From assembly GCA_935421135.1 (NCBI GenBank), contig OW285196.1:10427501-10491500 (forward strand): a DNA stretch of 64,000 bases, in the 5' to 3' direction. A program made the position numbers and the translations under genes. Within the stretch, counting starts at the first letter, position 1. Each line of letters starts with the position of its first letter. The stretch comes from Bugulina stolonifera (lineage: Eukaryota; Bryozoa; Gymnolaemata; Cheilostomatida; Bugulidae). This document shows, one piece after another, positions 14,401 to 25,985 of this stretch. The notes under the pieces were generated by a model. It made no database searches, had not been told where the DNA came from, and worked only from the letters and a program-made list of their open reading frames with translations.

Positions 14401-15050
14401 ATTTTAGTGGCGAGGAAGTATATAGCTGACAACATGCTGTTGGTGAACATATACTATGGTAAGATGTCTTATCAGAGAACAGACGAGGAATTTGCCTACA
14501 GCGCATTTGACATGATATGTAAGTACATAGCTCTAAATCTACCAACTGTTGTTCATTTCTAAGCAGTTGTCTACCCAACATAGAACAATGTGCCATCCTA
14601 TGAATGATCCTACAGAGGCATTGATTCTATGCTAGTCATTGATTGCTTATTGGCTGACAACAACAATGATGCCAGATGTGCATTGAATTATTATTGCATC
14701 CGTGGCCCAGTGGTTAGAATGCTGAACTTTCATACTGAAGGTCCCAGGTTCAAATCCCGGTCACGGTGGTGTGCTAGAGCATCCAGCCACAATTGCTCCT
14801 GTGCTTCAGATATAGACTGTGGGGTCATGCAAGTCAGCATGACCTTTACTTACTATGTACTTTTGTTAGCCACCTATGTTTCATTTTTATAGCAAATCTA
14901 GGAGGCACACTTGGGCTATGTGTTGGTGCAAGTGTACTCACACTTTGTGAGTTGGCTGAGTTTGGAATCAGAATGGTTGGTAAGCTGTTCTCAGCGAGGA
15001 GGAACAAGAACAGTGTATCTTCCATCCAAGTCAAGGCTGCTCCGTCATAA
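8407..15050 (+). CDS. DEG/ENaC-type sodium channel subunit, gene 2 (11 coding exons)
   Basis: Exons 8407-8525, 9108-9237, 10187-10332, 10614-10789, 11443-11579, 12043-12141, 12948-13119, 13650-13712, 13959-14096, 14408-14518, 14893-15050 (stop TAA); 1449 nt, 482 residues, typical family length. It should form a trimeric amiloride-sensitive or acid/peptide-gated cation channel in the plasma membrane. The N terminus has the pre-TM1 motif DFCQDFSMNGVRF, where the usual His-Gly is Asn-Gly. TM1 is LIWLVLLLSCLVYFSYAAF, followed by the hallmark FPTITVCNRNLW. The extracellular part has the cysteine motifs SYSACLSECITNYVIKNCGC and LSCKCKDACKVSEYTP. The TM2/pore segment is NLGGTLGLCVGASVLTLCE with a Gly-Ala-Ser selectivity filter. 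ATG chosen as the first in-frame start before the pre-TM1 motif. Ligand and gating mode cannot be told from sequence. Confidence 0.88.
14699..14855 (+). mobile_element. tRNA-derived SINE, family A, 3'-truncated
   Basis: Pol III-type A box GTGGCCCAGTGGTTAG at about 14702 and B box GGTTCAAATCC at 14747-14757 are followed by the shared body GAGCATCCAGCCACAATTGCTCC and GGGGTCATGCAAG. Two other copies lie at 18677-18965 and 35729-36015. It sits in the last intron of channel gene 2. It stops before the 3' half present in the other copies. Confidence 0.75.
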
Positions 15051-16458
15051 CTAGACATCTTCAGGCTAAGTTATGAGAATGGTCGCACGGGGTGTGGAGG
15101 GGGGGGGGGGGGGGTGTAATGCTCAAGATAAGTAGAGGAGCAATATTATCTTTACTAATCATTTTATTTTAGCTATAGTACGGAACTCGGTGATTAAAGT
15201 CTTCTATTCAAAGATAATTTTTGTTGACTAGAGTTACTTTTTGAAACGACATGTTTTAACATACCTGCATTGTTATCACGGCAGGAGTGAATATACATGT
15301 ACATATACATGCATGCACATCTACAGTAGATGTACATGTACGCATAATACATGTATGTACATCTACAGTAGATGTACATGTGCGCATAATACATGTACAC
15401 GTACAGTATTTCCATACATGGTATTACCAACTCAAACAAAAGTCCATAAAAAGTGATTCAATAATTCTGTCATGGCATTATGCATTATGAATGTGGGTCG
15501 AGAAGATGTTGTGTACTAAAACTATGACTTTGCTTCTAAGATTAATTAATTACTTATAGTTTAATGGCCCACCAAGTTTTATACGAATGTGTGTATTTAT
15601 ATTTGCGTGAAGATTTGCTAAGAAATTCTAGGCTAAAATTTATTTTTCTAGTTTTTACATCTTTTAATTTATTTAGTTCAGAATAAATAAACACATGCAT
15701 GTATTAAACCAATTATCTTACTACTACCACAGCTCATTCAGATTAGAGATATACTCTTATCTAGAAACGAAATACTAAGGAGTTATCTGTCCTCTACCCC
15801 TCAGATTTAATAATGTGATATCAATGACTATTACATGCAATGTAAGACAAGGATCGGATTATATAATAATAAGTACATAAAGTTACTCCTGCTGGAAATA
15901 TTGATAAAAAAAAAAGTAATAACGTATATTATTTACTAAAATAACAGTGTCTGTGATAAGGACATAACATACATGTATTTCCAAATTATTGTGACTTTAG
16001 GCGAAAAATGATGCAGTATTTGATACTATATTCATACATATAATGATATGTAGTTGTATTGTGTGTGGACTGAACCCGGTGAAACGGTCGAGCAAGTTTG
16101 AATGACAATAAAAAAGGTTTAGCATGGTGACCATTTTCAAACCTGAATCTGTGTGTAGAAAATCAAAGCAACAATACTAATGACTTGAACACAAAGAAAA
16201 TTGTTTAGCCTACATCCGCACTCATACTTACTACCACACCATTGCAGAAAATGTAAGAATACAGTCATGTACTATAGCTGGTCTTTCATTGGCTGAAGCT
16301 AAGCTACTCTGATCATGAATGGGTAGCAACGTGCTCACCATGCTTCTTTAAAGATAGCTACACATACAGAAAGCATTACAAATAGTAAATACAAAGTCTA
16401 TAAAACTACCACATTCTAATAATGATGTGTATATAAACACATGAAGATAGTAGCAAGT
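15051..16458. other. Spacer between convergent channel genes 2 and 3
   Basis: No gene recognised. It holds a G-homopolymer tract at about 15100-15114 and a palindrome pair. The perfect palindrome ACATCTACAGTAGATGT occurs at 15317-15333 and again at 15359-15375, within ACATGT-rich DNA from about 15294 to 15420. The two channel genes are transcribed towards each other across this region, so both 3' untranslated regions must lie here. Confidence 0.55.
15294..15420. repeat. Tandem 42-bp repeat containing a perfect 17-bp palindrome
   Basis: The unit CATCTACAGTAGATGTACATG plus CGCATAATACATGTA is present twice with a period of 42 bp. Each unit contains the palindrome ACATCTACAGTAGATGT centred on A, flanked by ACATGTAC palindromes. 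Confidence 0.7.
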
Positions 16459-19400
16459 TTAATATGTGATATTTTGTGGGGCGACTTTTATCTGCGTTGA
16501 AGAAACTGCATTTTTCTTTCCCCGAGAAGTCACACACTTTCCCACAGCTCTAGCTCCAAATTCACAGAATTCACATATAGTCAGTATACTTGCTCCAACA
16601 CACAGTCCCAAGGTGCCACCAAGGTTCGCTATGAAATAGTACAAAATAAATTTAAATTGGTTCACAGGTTTACAAAATAACTTTAACACTTGAGTTTGGT
16701 ATTTTATTCTATAGTCAAAGATATTTTAGGTAGTTAACCTAATACCTGCAAAATACATTGTAAAACATTTGTTCATTGACATCTAAATAGCTAATATCTA
16801 ATATCTACATGTAATAGCTAAACAATATTAGATATTACAACGTTTTAGCAGGCTAAGTTAATCTACTCCATCTAATTACGGCTTAATAGGAACTGTCTTC
16901 AATACAGCATCTAGAAATGTTGTATTGTGATTGTAAGCACATTCATTGTACCAAAGAATAACTACTTATGATTCACAAAATCCTAATAGTTCCAATTATT
17001 ATGGTTATCAATATCTGCATGTTAAATCCTTTATTAGTAGGCTGAAAATCAATGAGCTAATCCAAAACGACATCATTGCTGTACAAAGTCACATACAATA
17101 TATTAATACAAACAGAAAAGTACACTTATTAAGTACGCTTTTTTAACCTACATGTACATGTAATTAAGTATATTCTGGAATTTAGAAGAGCATGCTATAA
17201 AGCATGGGAATATAAGCAAACCTGACTCACCAATCATATCTGTAATCCCATATGCAAACTCCTCATCTAAGCGTTGATAAGACATCTTCCCATAGTAAAT
17301 GTTGACAAGCGCAATATTGGCTTTGAAGAAGTCGAGAGTAGCTGGAATGTACGTGTAATAATATACATGTATTTGCACGTGCAAGTTTATTGTTTGTAAT
17401 CAATTTTTGGCGTTACACAATGTAAAATTAGTGTTGCTAGCCATTCAGCTTAGCTTTTGTGGTAATTAAACGAAACAATTAGATTAATTTATAATATTAT
17501 ATTCTACTGCAAAATTGATGGAAGCTATTTAGATAATAATTATATGGAGTAATGCACTTGTTTGTGCACTGCTGAATCTCAGACAAAGTGCTCAATGTTT
17601 ACAAAAGAGACATAATTATGTCTCTTTTGTCTGATGATTGCTTTATATTCCATTCTAGTATATAGCATGAAACTAATAGTAATGAAAGAGATAAAACAGT
17701 GAGATTCTACCAAATATAGATAATAATTACATTCTTTTTGTATGTTGATCAAATTAATCCAACAAAATACCAGTACTGTGACAATAGTATACCCTCCATT
17801 ATGAACACCCAGAAGACTAAATAAAAGACTTAGTATCCATTCACAGCCATTAGTTAAAGTCCAACCTCCCAGGTGCCTGCTACGTGTAGGAAATTTTAGT
17901 TGAGGTTAATCTTGACCAAGCAGAAATATTTCTCCCTGCACTTTTAGGTATATTGATCAAATAGCGGATTTTTTAATCCAAGATCCGAGAAGTGAATCCC
18001 AAAGAGTATCACAGCCCCCAATTATCCCTTGTAGGTTTACAGACTATATCAATTATTTACATGTAGATTTATCTACCCTTAGTAAAATCTATGAGTAGAC
18101 AACTTTTATATTTTGTGATATTTGACCCACTTAGGAGCTTTTGTGAAATGCATACCAACCTTGGTCTAACTGGTACAAGGAAACATACTTTGTACTTGGA
18201 AATGCTGTGGTGGAGATTTTAGAAGTGTAATCTGTCACGTTACAGGCATCTTTACAGTCACATGATCGCAGACCCTCAGGGTCAGCAACATAGTTTCCTA
18301 CAAAATATAATATAATTATTTTTGTTTGCTTATTATTTTTCTGCATCGGGTATCTGGAGTAGATAGCAGTTATGGTCTTTCTTTCTGATGAGATCTACTG
18401 TGGCTACCTACATTTACATGTGTCACTTCAGGACTGCTGACCATTATAAGGCTCTGTCCAGCCAGAATTTGTACTGGTAGCAAATTAGATAGAGTAGTGC
18501 CAGAAATAAATACAGTACATGATAAATGAGTACTCACTCAAAGCTGGCATAGAGCAATAGAGCATCTCTCTGAACAAACACTGGGTCGAACCATTCAGTG
18601 CTGAAAATATATTATTGTGTAAAACCGATGAGACTTGGAAACTTCTTTAGTGCTGAAGATAAAACACTGATGTGGAGCAGCTGTTACTTAGTGCTTAGAA
18701 GGCTGAACCTTCATGCTGAAGGTTCCAGGTTAGAATGCCGGTTACGGTGGTGTTAGGAAGGGCATCTAGCCATAATTGCTCCTGTGCCTCACATAAGTCC
18801 TTGGGGTCATGCAAGTAGCATGGCTTCAAGGCAACTCCTCTACTTTTGCCAAAAAAGGCCATGTCATCTGGGCCTTTTCTCACAGGGAGTTGGCCAGCAC
18901 TGGCACCTGGCAGTGCAAGCTGCAAGGGGCTGGTTATTCCAAGGAGTGTAACCCCAGTGAGTTTTTTTTATAAAGCACTGATATCCGAAATTCATAGAGC
19001 TTAGTCTAGTTAACTGAATTCTATGCTTTGCAACATTCTGAAAGTTTACAGTAGCAAAGAAACATCCTTTCGGATTCTCAAATCGATACCTGTCACAAAG
19101 GTGATATTTACCAATTTAGGTTTGCATTTGTGATAAGTAAATACGAAAGCTTAATATAGACTTGCAAACTTATCAGTAATCCAAATAAATAATCATACAA
19201 TATAACCGAGTTCTATTTCAAACAGTTACTTCACAGCAAAAAAGAAGATATTCTGCATAAAAATACAATGTAAACTAATTTTGTGCTAATTAACATAGCA
19301 GGTTCGATTGTACTTACGAGGTTGAAAAGGATCCCTACACCCACACTTGTTAATAACATATTCTGTCTTGCACTCCACTTGACAGGCGGAGTACGTGTAG

Positions 19401-22400
19401 ATATCATAGTAGTGTAGAGGATTTGGTTTTGTACTGGTGTCAAAACAGTTTGCCCTGTTGTTATCCGCTGGTGGGGGCTTTCTAACTGTCTAGAAATTGA
19501 CGTATTCAGACCGATTGCATAAGCACTATGATAAACTGTTCAAAATAATTTTGTTTGTTCTGAAAGGAAAGGTACTAGTGAGTATTTGTTACTCAACAAC
19601 TACAACCTATGTACATGGCTAAATCTTTAGATTATTAACAATACATTACTTTTTTTGTCAAGCTTTCAAATTTAGAATACGCAGGAGGAAAAATGTTTTA
19701 TAGCAAATATTATTCAGAATTTTGACTCAGATGTTTTATACCAGTTTATCTCAATGTAATTTTTACAAAAAATCAGTAATATACATGTGCATACATGTAT
19801 TTGTATCATCATAAATTGAAATTCGTAAAACATACTGTAGATTTTGTGACCATGATGTCAGCTTCAACTCCTGGTATGATGCCCGTACTAAGCTCCTCAA
19901 CCAACGGAACGTCATGAGACTCGTGTAAGTTGAACTACAAAATATTCAATGTGGGATTGCGTCAGTGTTCAAAGTGTAGTTATACGAGAGTCTACGGCGC
20001 GTACCCACCTCAATTTTAGTGGTTATACGGCCAGCGGGTGTGTACCCGCATTTTAATAGCTAGTTTTTTCCTTACAGTCACTGTGAACGTGATAGTGTAT
20101 TGATAGAGTGGTAGAGTACTTGACTACCATTCATAGAGTCTTGGGTCCAAATTCCACCAGTGCATAATTATTTTCATTTTAGTAATTTACTAATTTCTTA
20201 GCTACTATGAGAGTAAGTAGATAGCTATACAATGCTAATCTGTAAGATTGCATGCACTATGTACCCACCTCATTTGTTCCACTTTAAACACTGGTTTGGG
20301 CATTCTAATTACCTCGATATTGCTTAAGGTTATGTAACTGGAGTTCTCAAAAAGAAAAATTCCTTTTAACACTATATAGGCATTACTACCTGGAAAGGCA
20401 TAAGAAAAAAAATTGGGAAGGTCTAAGAAATATTTTTTAAGTTATGGCCCATAGTAATTTTGGGGCCCATTTATTACAGCTCCAATTTTACGAATGAATG
20501 GCTAGACAGGGAACTCCGCCGTGATGGCATGACACAGTGTTACAAATGCAGAAGAATAATCAATATCATTGACATACGGTAGTACTACATGTACATGGTG
20601 TATGGCGAACATATAATGCATGTTTTTTTCTGTTTTTGTATAATGTAATATCCCATGCAAAACATGTGTGGTGTCTATTTTTATGAAATGCATATATCCA
20701 CTATTTTAGAAAATAATAAGGGCAGTTATTCTACTAGAAGATATGTCTGTTGGGTTGTTTAGCGGTAGCTACTGGCAGTCTAGAAGCCAACACAAAACAA
20801 AATATGCAAAAAATACAATGATTCGATCCTAGATTTTATATTTGAATAATTACATGTACAGTGTGCAGCTCTGTGGTGGTCTAAATGGCTTGTATGTTCG
20901 CAGTCCAGTAGGAGTTATCCCACCTATTAATTAAGGAACAACCTTGCTGTTCAGCAACTGACAGGTTCCGCCTACCTTCATTCATAAAAACAAAATGGCT
21001 ATAAGAAATAGAAAAGTTGATCGTTTTTAAGCCAGTTAGCAGCATTAGGATGAGTGGATGTTCAACATTTTAGTAACATTGCAATGGAATATCATTCCAC
21101 CAGTACTATAAAACCTTTTAAACTGTAGAGCTTTTTTTAAATAGCTGCATGTCAAATTAAATTAGCAAATTAATATTTTATTTTCTCAAATTTGAACATG
21201 TATTTTAAATCTACTTTATTAAGAGCTTTATTTGAATTATTAAGGATTTGTTAACATGTAGCCCCTATGATGAAAGCTGCTGAAAATGAATTTGGTCAGA
21301 TATCTGAGTAAATACTGATCTATTTCGCTGTAGTTGACGCCAAAAATTGCTAATTTTAATTTTGATAGTGGTTCAACAAAGGGAATTCCCAGAGATTTTG
21401 GAGCATTCACAAAGCCAAATGACTGATCAAAGACAAGCCCGCTTCTTCATGCTTTAATTGAGCTGAAACAATTAATAAATTGGCTACTACTGCAAAGTGA
21501 AGTGAGATAGTTGACGCCAAAGTAATGTGAATAACGCAATATAAATAAGTCAAAATCAAGAGAGGATAACTTTACACTATATACGTGCCCTGCAGTCTAA
21601 TACTATCTACCTATTCCTAAACACTCATGGAAACACCTGCACATGCTAGCTTACCTTATGAAAAAGAATTTATTCTATAAATAAGACAAAACTTGGATAA
21701 GGTTTTACATGCAAAAACCCAGCATAAGAATAAGTTCTAGAAGGCCATTATTTTATTTTATCTCTTCATAACACCAGCTTAGGTAAGCATTCATGCATAT
21801 TTAACAATATTATGCAATAATTTAACTGAAAAATAAATCATTCCAGTAGCAGCAGGCAAACTTCATAGCACTGTTTTCGGTCTTTGACCCCCTGTAACGT
21901 TGTGTCATATGACTTTACGCTAACACTGAAAGCTGTCCAGGCCCTTTCAGACATAGTTAAATATGTTGGAAAAATTTCGAAAGAAAATTCAGACCCCAGT
22001 TACATAACCTTAACAGTTAATTGGTTCAAAGCTTAAAGCTTGATATGCACTTGGCACTCCGCTAAGTGAGATATTTGCAGTACATACCAATATTCCATCA
22101 GAAGTAGAAAATGGTCCAGTGGTGTACTCTCCGACATTGATATACGTTGTGAAAGTGAGCCCCCTAGTTTTCCCTGCAGCGGTTTGCTTAATGCTTCCGT
22201 TAGAATTGAACTGAACACAATATCCTAAAGAATTAAAATAACAACAAACAATACTTACATGTAATGTATATTAAAGCTACGTATCATATTCAATTTTTCA
22301 TTAAACTTAATTAAAACTACCCGTGAAAGAGTGCTATACTCTAATGAGGTTGAAGTGTTCGAGTCATGTTTACAAGAGCGTATGCTAGCTTTTTGAGGCT

Positions 22401-25400
22401 ATACATAATATCCATCAAGGGCCTACATTTTTTATATTAGAGCAACCTTCTGCAAGAAGATTATATTTATCTACATGTACATTGTACATGTAAAAGTCTA
22501 AAGCTGATTTAATTTAAACTTAATTTTTACTTTTAATTTGAAAAGAGAGAGAAACTTGAGCTTCTTGCTTTTGGAAACTGTAAAATATGTAAATAACAGA
22601 TAAAAATAAATCTTGATCACTGAAAAAAGCATATATATCCCTTACTCTAGTGAAAAACAGTCAAATTTTATAAAATAAAAAAGAATAAATAAAAATACAA
22701 TAAAATAATTATGCACCTCCATCTGTTTTTACGGTCACAAAGATTTCCGAACAGTTTATCTTTTTGCCATGCAGCTTGCAGCTGTTGACCAACTCTGTAA
22801 ATGGATGTGCAGCGGTTGCCAATAATACTTCAGTTTCATTTGCAGTTAAAGCATTTATTTCAGCATAACCATCAGCAGTCCAGTTATAGCTGCAACATAC
22901 ACAAGTGTGATTAGGACCATTAACAATAACTTTCACTTATAATAATTGTAATATTACATGCATAATACATGAGCACATTAGGCTGCTTACGCGTCATTTT
23001 CTGGAGGGAGTTTAATATCTTCGTTGTAAAGTGCTTCCATAATGTGATGTAGTTCTTCCTCGCCAAACCTTTTAGCTGCTCGATCAATTGCACTAATTTT
23101 CCATAAATTCCTGTTGCACACGGTGATGGTTGGCAACTGTAAAGATTAAATATAAACATAGATTAATGTAATGGCAGCCACTTTATGTTCAACATACACC
23201 AATAAGTTTTAAATGTTTATTTGGAAAAAAATACTATTATAGAGTTTCTAGTAACACATCACGATGTTTCACATAATTATAATATAATAATTATATCCAT
23301 GGGGCCAAACAGGATTCTTTAACGTGGCTGCCTAATAGCATAGCTAATCGAAGAGCCACCATGGTTTCTAGAACTAGGTATTGTTCTAGTTCGATATGGC
23401 GTGGAGGGAAACCTTCTTCGAGACGACAACCTCCAGGTCATTGGAGGGACTCTAACCCACGTCCTTGCAGATAACTTGCATCATTACTGCAAGACTAGAG
23501 TGACTAGCGCCAGCCTACTCGGCCACCAACACCATTAAGTTGCTTTTAAATTTTAACAACTTTTCATCCAGATGTACATATCTTTTCCATCAAAAACTTT
23601 CACACTTCAGAAAACAGAGATTATGTTAGTCAGAAACACATATTTTCACTATAACCGTATAGGTTTTGGTGGTGTTAACTGCATGAAAATAATATTATAC
23701 ATGTAATTATATATTAGCAAGCAGACTGCCATTCTGTACTGCAATTGTATTTTCAATATTATAATAACCGGCTTGGCCTAGATTCCTATCCAACTAACAT
23801 AACTTCTGATGGGCTCTACCTACATGTACTATAATCGACCCCACCTTGCATTCCTTTCCAAATCCGGGAATACTACCACATACAATGTACATGTAAGTGT
23901 TGATCCATTAGAGAATAGCGCCAGTTGGTGAGTGCAGCGGAGAGCATTCTTATAAATTGCCCAGAGTGTTGCTGATTCTATTCCTCATATTTGCCACCTA
24001 CCCAAGTAGAAGGTGGCTCAGTTGGTTAAAGTACCTGCCCTTAGGCGCAAAAATGCTGAAGGTCATGGTTTGTCATTAGGGCATCTACTATGTCGCTGAC
24101 CAGTTCTTTGGGCTAAGCGTGTGATTAAACATTGTGATTTTATCCAACTTAAATTGAGTAGCAACAGTCAGACTTGGAACAGGTGCCTCATAAATCATAG
24201 ACCACTGTTCTAGGTTCAGTCAAGTGCACCTGTCTGTCATAAGACCAGGTGACCTGGCTAACACAAACGCAAACCTGTACATGTAACAAGTGACGTGTAA
24301 TCGACTAACCAGATACAGGTATTCTCGCTGTGAGGTCATAAAGGTTACATCATGATGTTAACCCCTGTATCAATAAAAAATTTACTTTCTTTTGCCACCA
24401 TACACCAGGTAATTCAGTTATACTGCTGTTAGGCTTGTTAGTTTTTCATTGGATAAGTATAACTTAGCCTTATGACTAGTGCCCTGGAATCGTTGAACAC
24501 AAAGTATGTTTACCTCTAGTTCACTGGCTGTTTTCATTCTTATTTTGGTGTTTACTCCTTTGTTTGCGTACACATCCATAAACAGGTAGGCAGCGTAAGA
24601 GAAATAGGCCAAAGTACCAAGTATAAATCCTAACCAAGCCACTCTGCAAGCAATATATACATGTAGTACATATTACATTAGTCGTGAATATTGTCATTAT
24701 TTATGGTTAAGTTCACCCAGTTCCTTTATATAATTGAGAATTGAGGTGTTCGGTGAATGACACTGAACGTAATATTTAGGATTCACAAAGACGGGTAATT
24801 GACTTTTTATTACTTATAATTACCATTGCTTTGTGTAACGTTGCTAAAATACTGTGTAAAACTTTGCTTTATATGTACATTGAACACATTTTGGTAATCC
24901 CTGCATTGTCAATATTGCCATGTATTGTAAATACAGTGAAGGAAATCTTATAGGTTGATTACTGAGAATAAAGTATTAATAATTAAAACCCTAATTTCAA
25001 TGTTTGTATTATTGTATAGCCAGACATAATAGGCGTATTCGGAAACTGTACTGGTTCATATAGCACTGGTCTAACTATCCGAATACAACTTGAGCGTTCA
25101 GGCGTGACTAGTGCTTGCTCTGAAGGGAAATCCCCTCGCTAAGTGAATATACTTTATATTATTATTGCCAGGCACGCCTTGCCTTGCGTTATAGCTAGCG
25201 CTCTATTATTGAATAAAATATATTGTTATTGCCGCAGATTGCTATTTATAAGCTTGCACGGTGCAATATCCGAATATGCCTAATAAGTAAATAAACACAG
25301 AACAATTAGTCGTTGTCAGTTCTCTAGTAAACAGTATCACCAGCGTCGTCCTGTCACCATGTAATAGCCAGCTACTTTTACAAGCAAGAGTCTGTAGAAT

Positions 25401-25985
25401 TTTGTATTACAGCATTTGTAGGTGATCCTACGACTTTTAGATGTCTGAGGAAGGTGCATGTGAAAACTCTCAAATAATAAAGAACAAAAATTTTCAAAAT
25501 GAACGTGCATTGAAATGAAAATTCAAAGGAACTAATTAATATGTAATAGTTAGTTATTGCTGTAATAGTAACACTCGTGAATGTTTCTTATAGAGCAAAG
25601 TCATATAGCTAATAAAATTCCCAAGGCTCTAGTTTAATGGTTGTTTGAGCCTTAAGAGCATGGAATTAATGTAGCAGTTTAAAAATTCTTGCAGTAGAAA
25701 AAGGCAAGGTTGCGCAAATGGCATATTTCTAGATGAGATAAGAGTTTAATTTGATTATAAAAGTTGGTGGAATGGAGCTTGACAAAATTGAAACAGTAGC
25801 AAAATAATAAAAAAACATTATCGAATAAAACAATTATAGGACAAATATAATATATTTTTCTAGAGTATAAATCACCTTCTGACTATAGAGTAGTCCCTGA
25901 GATGAACATATCCAACTCCATGCATGGAGGAGTTTTGGGTGAAGTCATACCAGTCTTCCGATAGAGTAGTGTCATCTTTAGTCAT
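16459..25985 (-). CDS. DEG/ENaC-type sodium channel subunit, gene 3 (11 coding exons)
   Basis: Minus-strand exons in coding order: 25985-25876, 24643-24514, 23136-22991, 22889-22717, 22224-22088, 19934-19836, 19489-19318, 18600-18538, 18297-18160, 17341-17231, 16628-16459; 1449 nt, 482 residues. Pre-TM1 motif DFTQNSSMHGVGY with the canonical His-Gly. TM1 region WLGFILGTLAYFSYAAYLF, then LPTITVCNRNLW. Cysteine motifs YTYSACQVECKTEYVINKCG and RSCDCKDACNVTDYTSKIS follow. TM2/pore NLGGTLGLCVGASILTICE with a Gly-Ala-Ser filter, then a short basic C-terminal tail. Exon lengths and phases match the other channel genes almost exactly. An in-frame ATG lies 120 nt further upstream (26105), but that stretch has no family similarity and an acceptor-like site intervenes, so I start at 25985. 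The introns hold SINEs, a MITE and a long palindrome. Confidence 0.88.
17601..17630. repeat. Perfect 30-bp palindrome in channel gene 3 intron
   Basis: ACAAAAGAGACATAA is followed immediately by its exact reverse complement TTATGTCTCTTTTGT with no loop. It lies in the intron between the exons at 18160 and 17341. It could form a 15-bp hairpin or be the relic of a foldback element. Confidence 0.85.
18677..18965 (+). mobile_element. tRNA-derived SINE, family A
   Basis: Same family as 35729-36015. The degenerate tRNA head (CTTAGTGCTTAGAAGGCTGAAC, decayed B box at about 18728) is followed by the body GGGCATCTAGCCATAATTGCTCC, AAAAAAGGCCATGTCATCTG and GAGTTGGCCAGCACTGGCAC. It ends near a T-rich stretch. 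It lies antisense in an intron of channel gene 3. The decayed B box suggests an older copy. Confidence 0.75.
19935..22087. other. Long intron of channel gene 3
   Basis: 2.15-kb intron between the exons ending at 19934 and 22088. It holds the tRNA-like relic at 20095, a small hairpin GCGGGTGTGTACCCGC near 20035, and otherwise AT-rich sequence in which I see no gene. Confidence 0.5.
20095..20166 (+). other. tRNA-like sequence, probably SINE head or tRNA relic
   Basis: GATAGAGTGGTAGAGTACTTG resembles a tRNA D-arm/A box, and GGGTCCAAATTCCACC about 35 bp later resembles a T-arm/B box. Acceptor-stem pairing is poor and no CCA context or body of a known family follows, so I do not call a functional tRNA. 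Confidence 0.3.
23298..23535 (-). mobile_element. tRNA-derived SINE, family B, minus orientation
   Basis: The reverse complement reads GGTGGCCGAGTAGGCTGGCG (A-box region), then AAGGACGTGGGTTAGAGTCC (B box region), then GAAGAAGGTTTCCCTCC and a tail with TTAGGCAGCCACGTTAAAGA. It aligns by eye along its length with the plus-strand copy at 41252-41475. It lies in an intron of channel gene 3. Confidence 0.7.
24005..24300 (+). mobile_element. Possible third tRNA-derived SINE
   Basis: GGTGGCTCAGTTGGTTAAAG at about 24011 is a good tRNA D-arm/A box. A decayed B-box-like GGTCATGGTTTGTCATTAGG follows. The downstream body to about 24300 is less AT-rich than its surroundings. Only one copy is in the window, so the family assignment is weak. 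Confidence 0.35.
25026..25286. mobile_element. MITE with about 18-bp terminal inverted repeats
   Basis: ATAATAGGCGTATTCGGA at about 25026 and its imperfect reverse complement TCCGAATATGCCTAATAAG at about 25269 bracket roughly 260 bp of non-coding sequence in the first intron of channel gene 3. Size and inverted ends fit a miniature inverted-repeat element; a clear target duplication was not identified. Confidence 0.55.

Noticed and set aside
14699..14770. Possible tRNA gene
   Set aside because: A and B boxes are present, but the sequence continues into a SINE body shared with two other copies and acceptor-stem pairing is absent.
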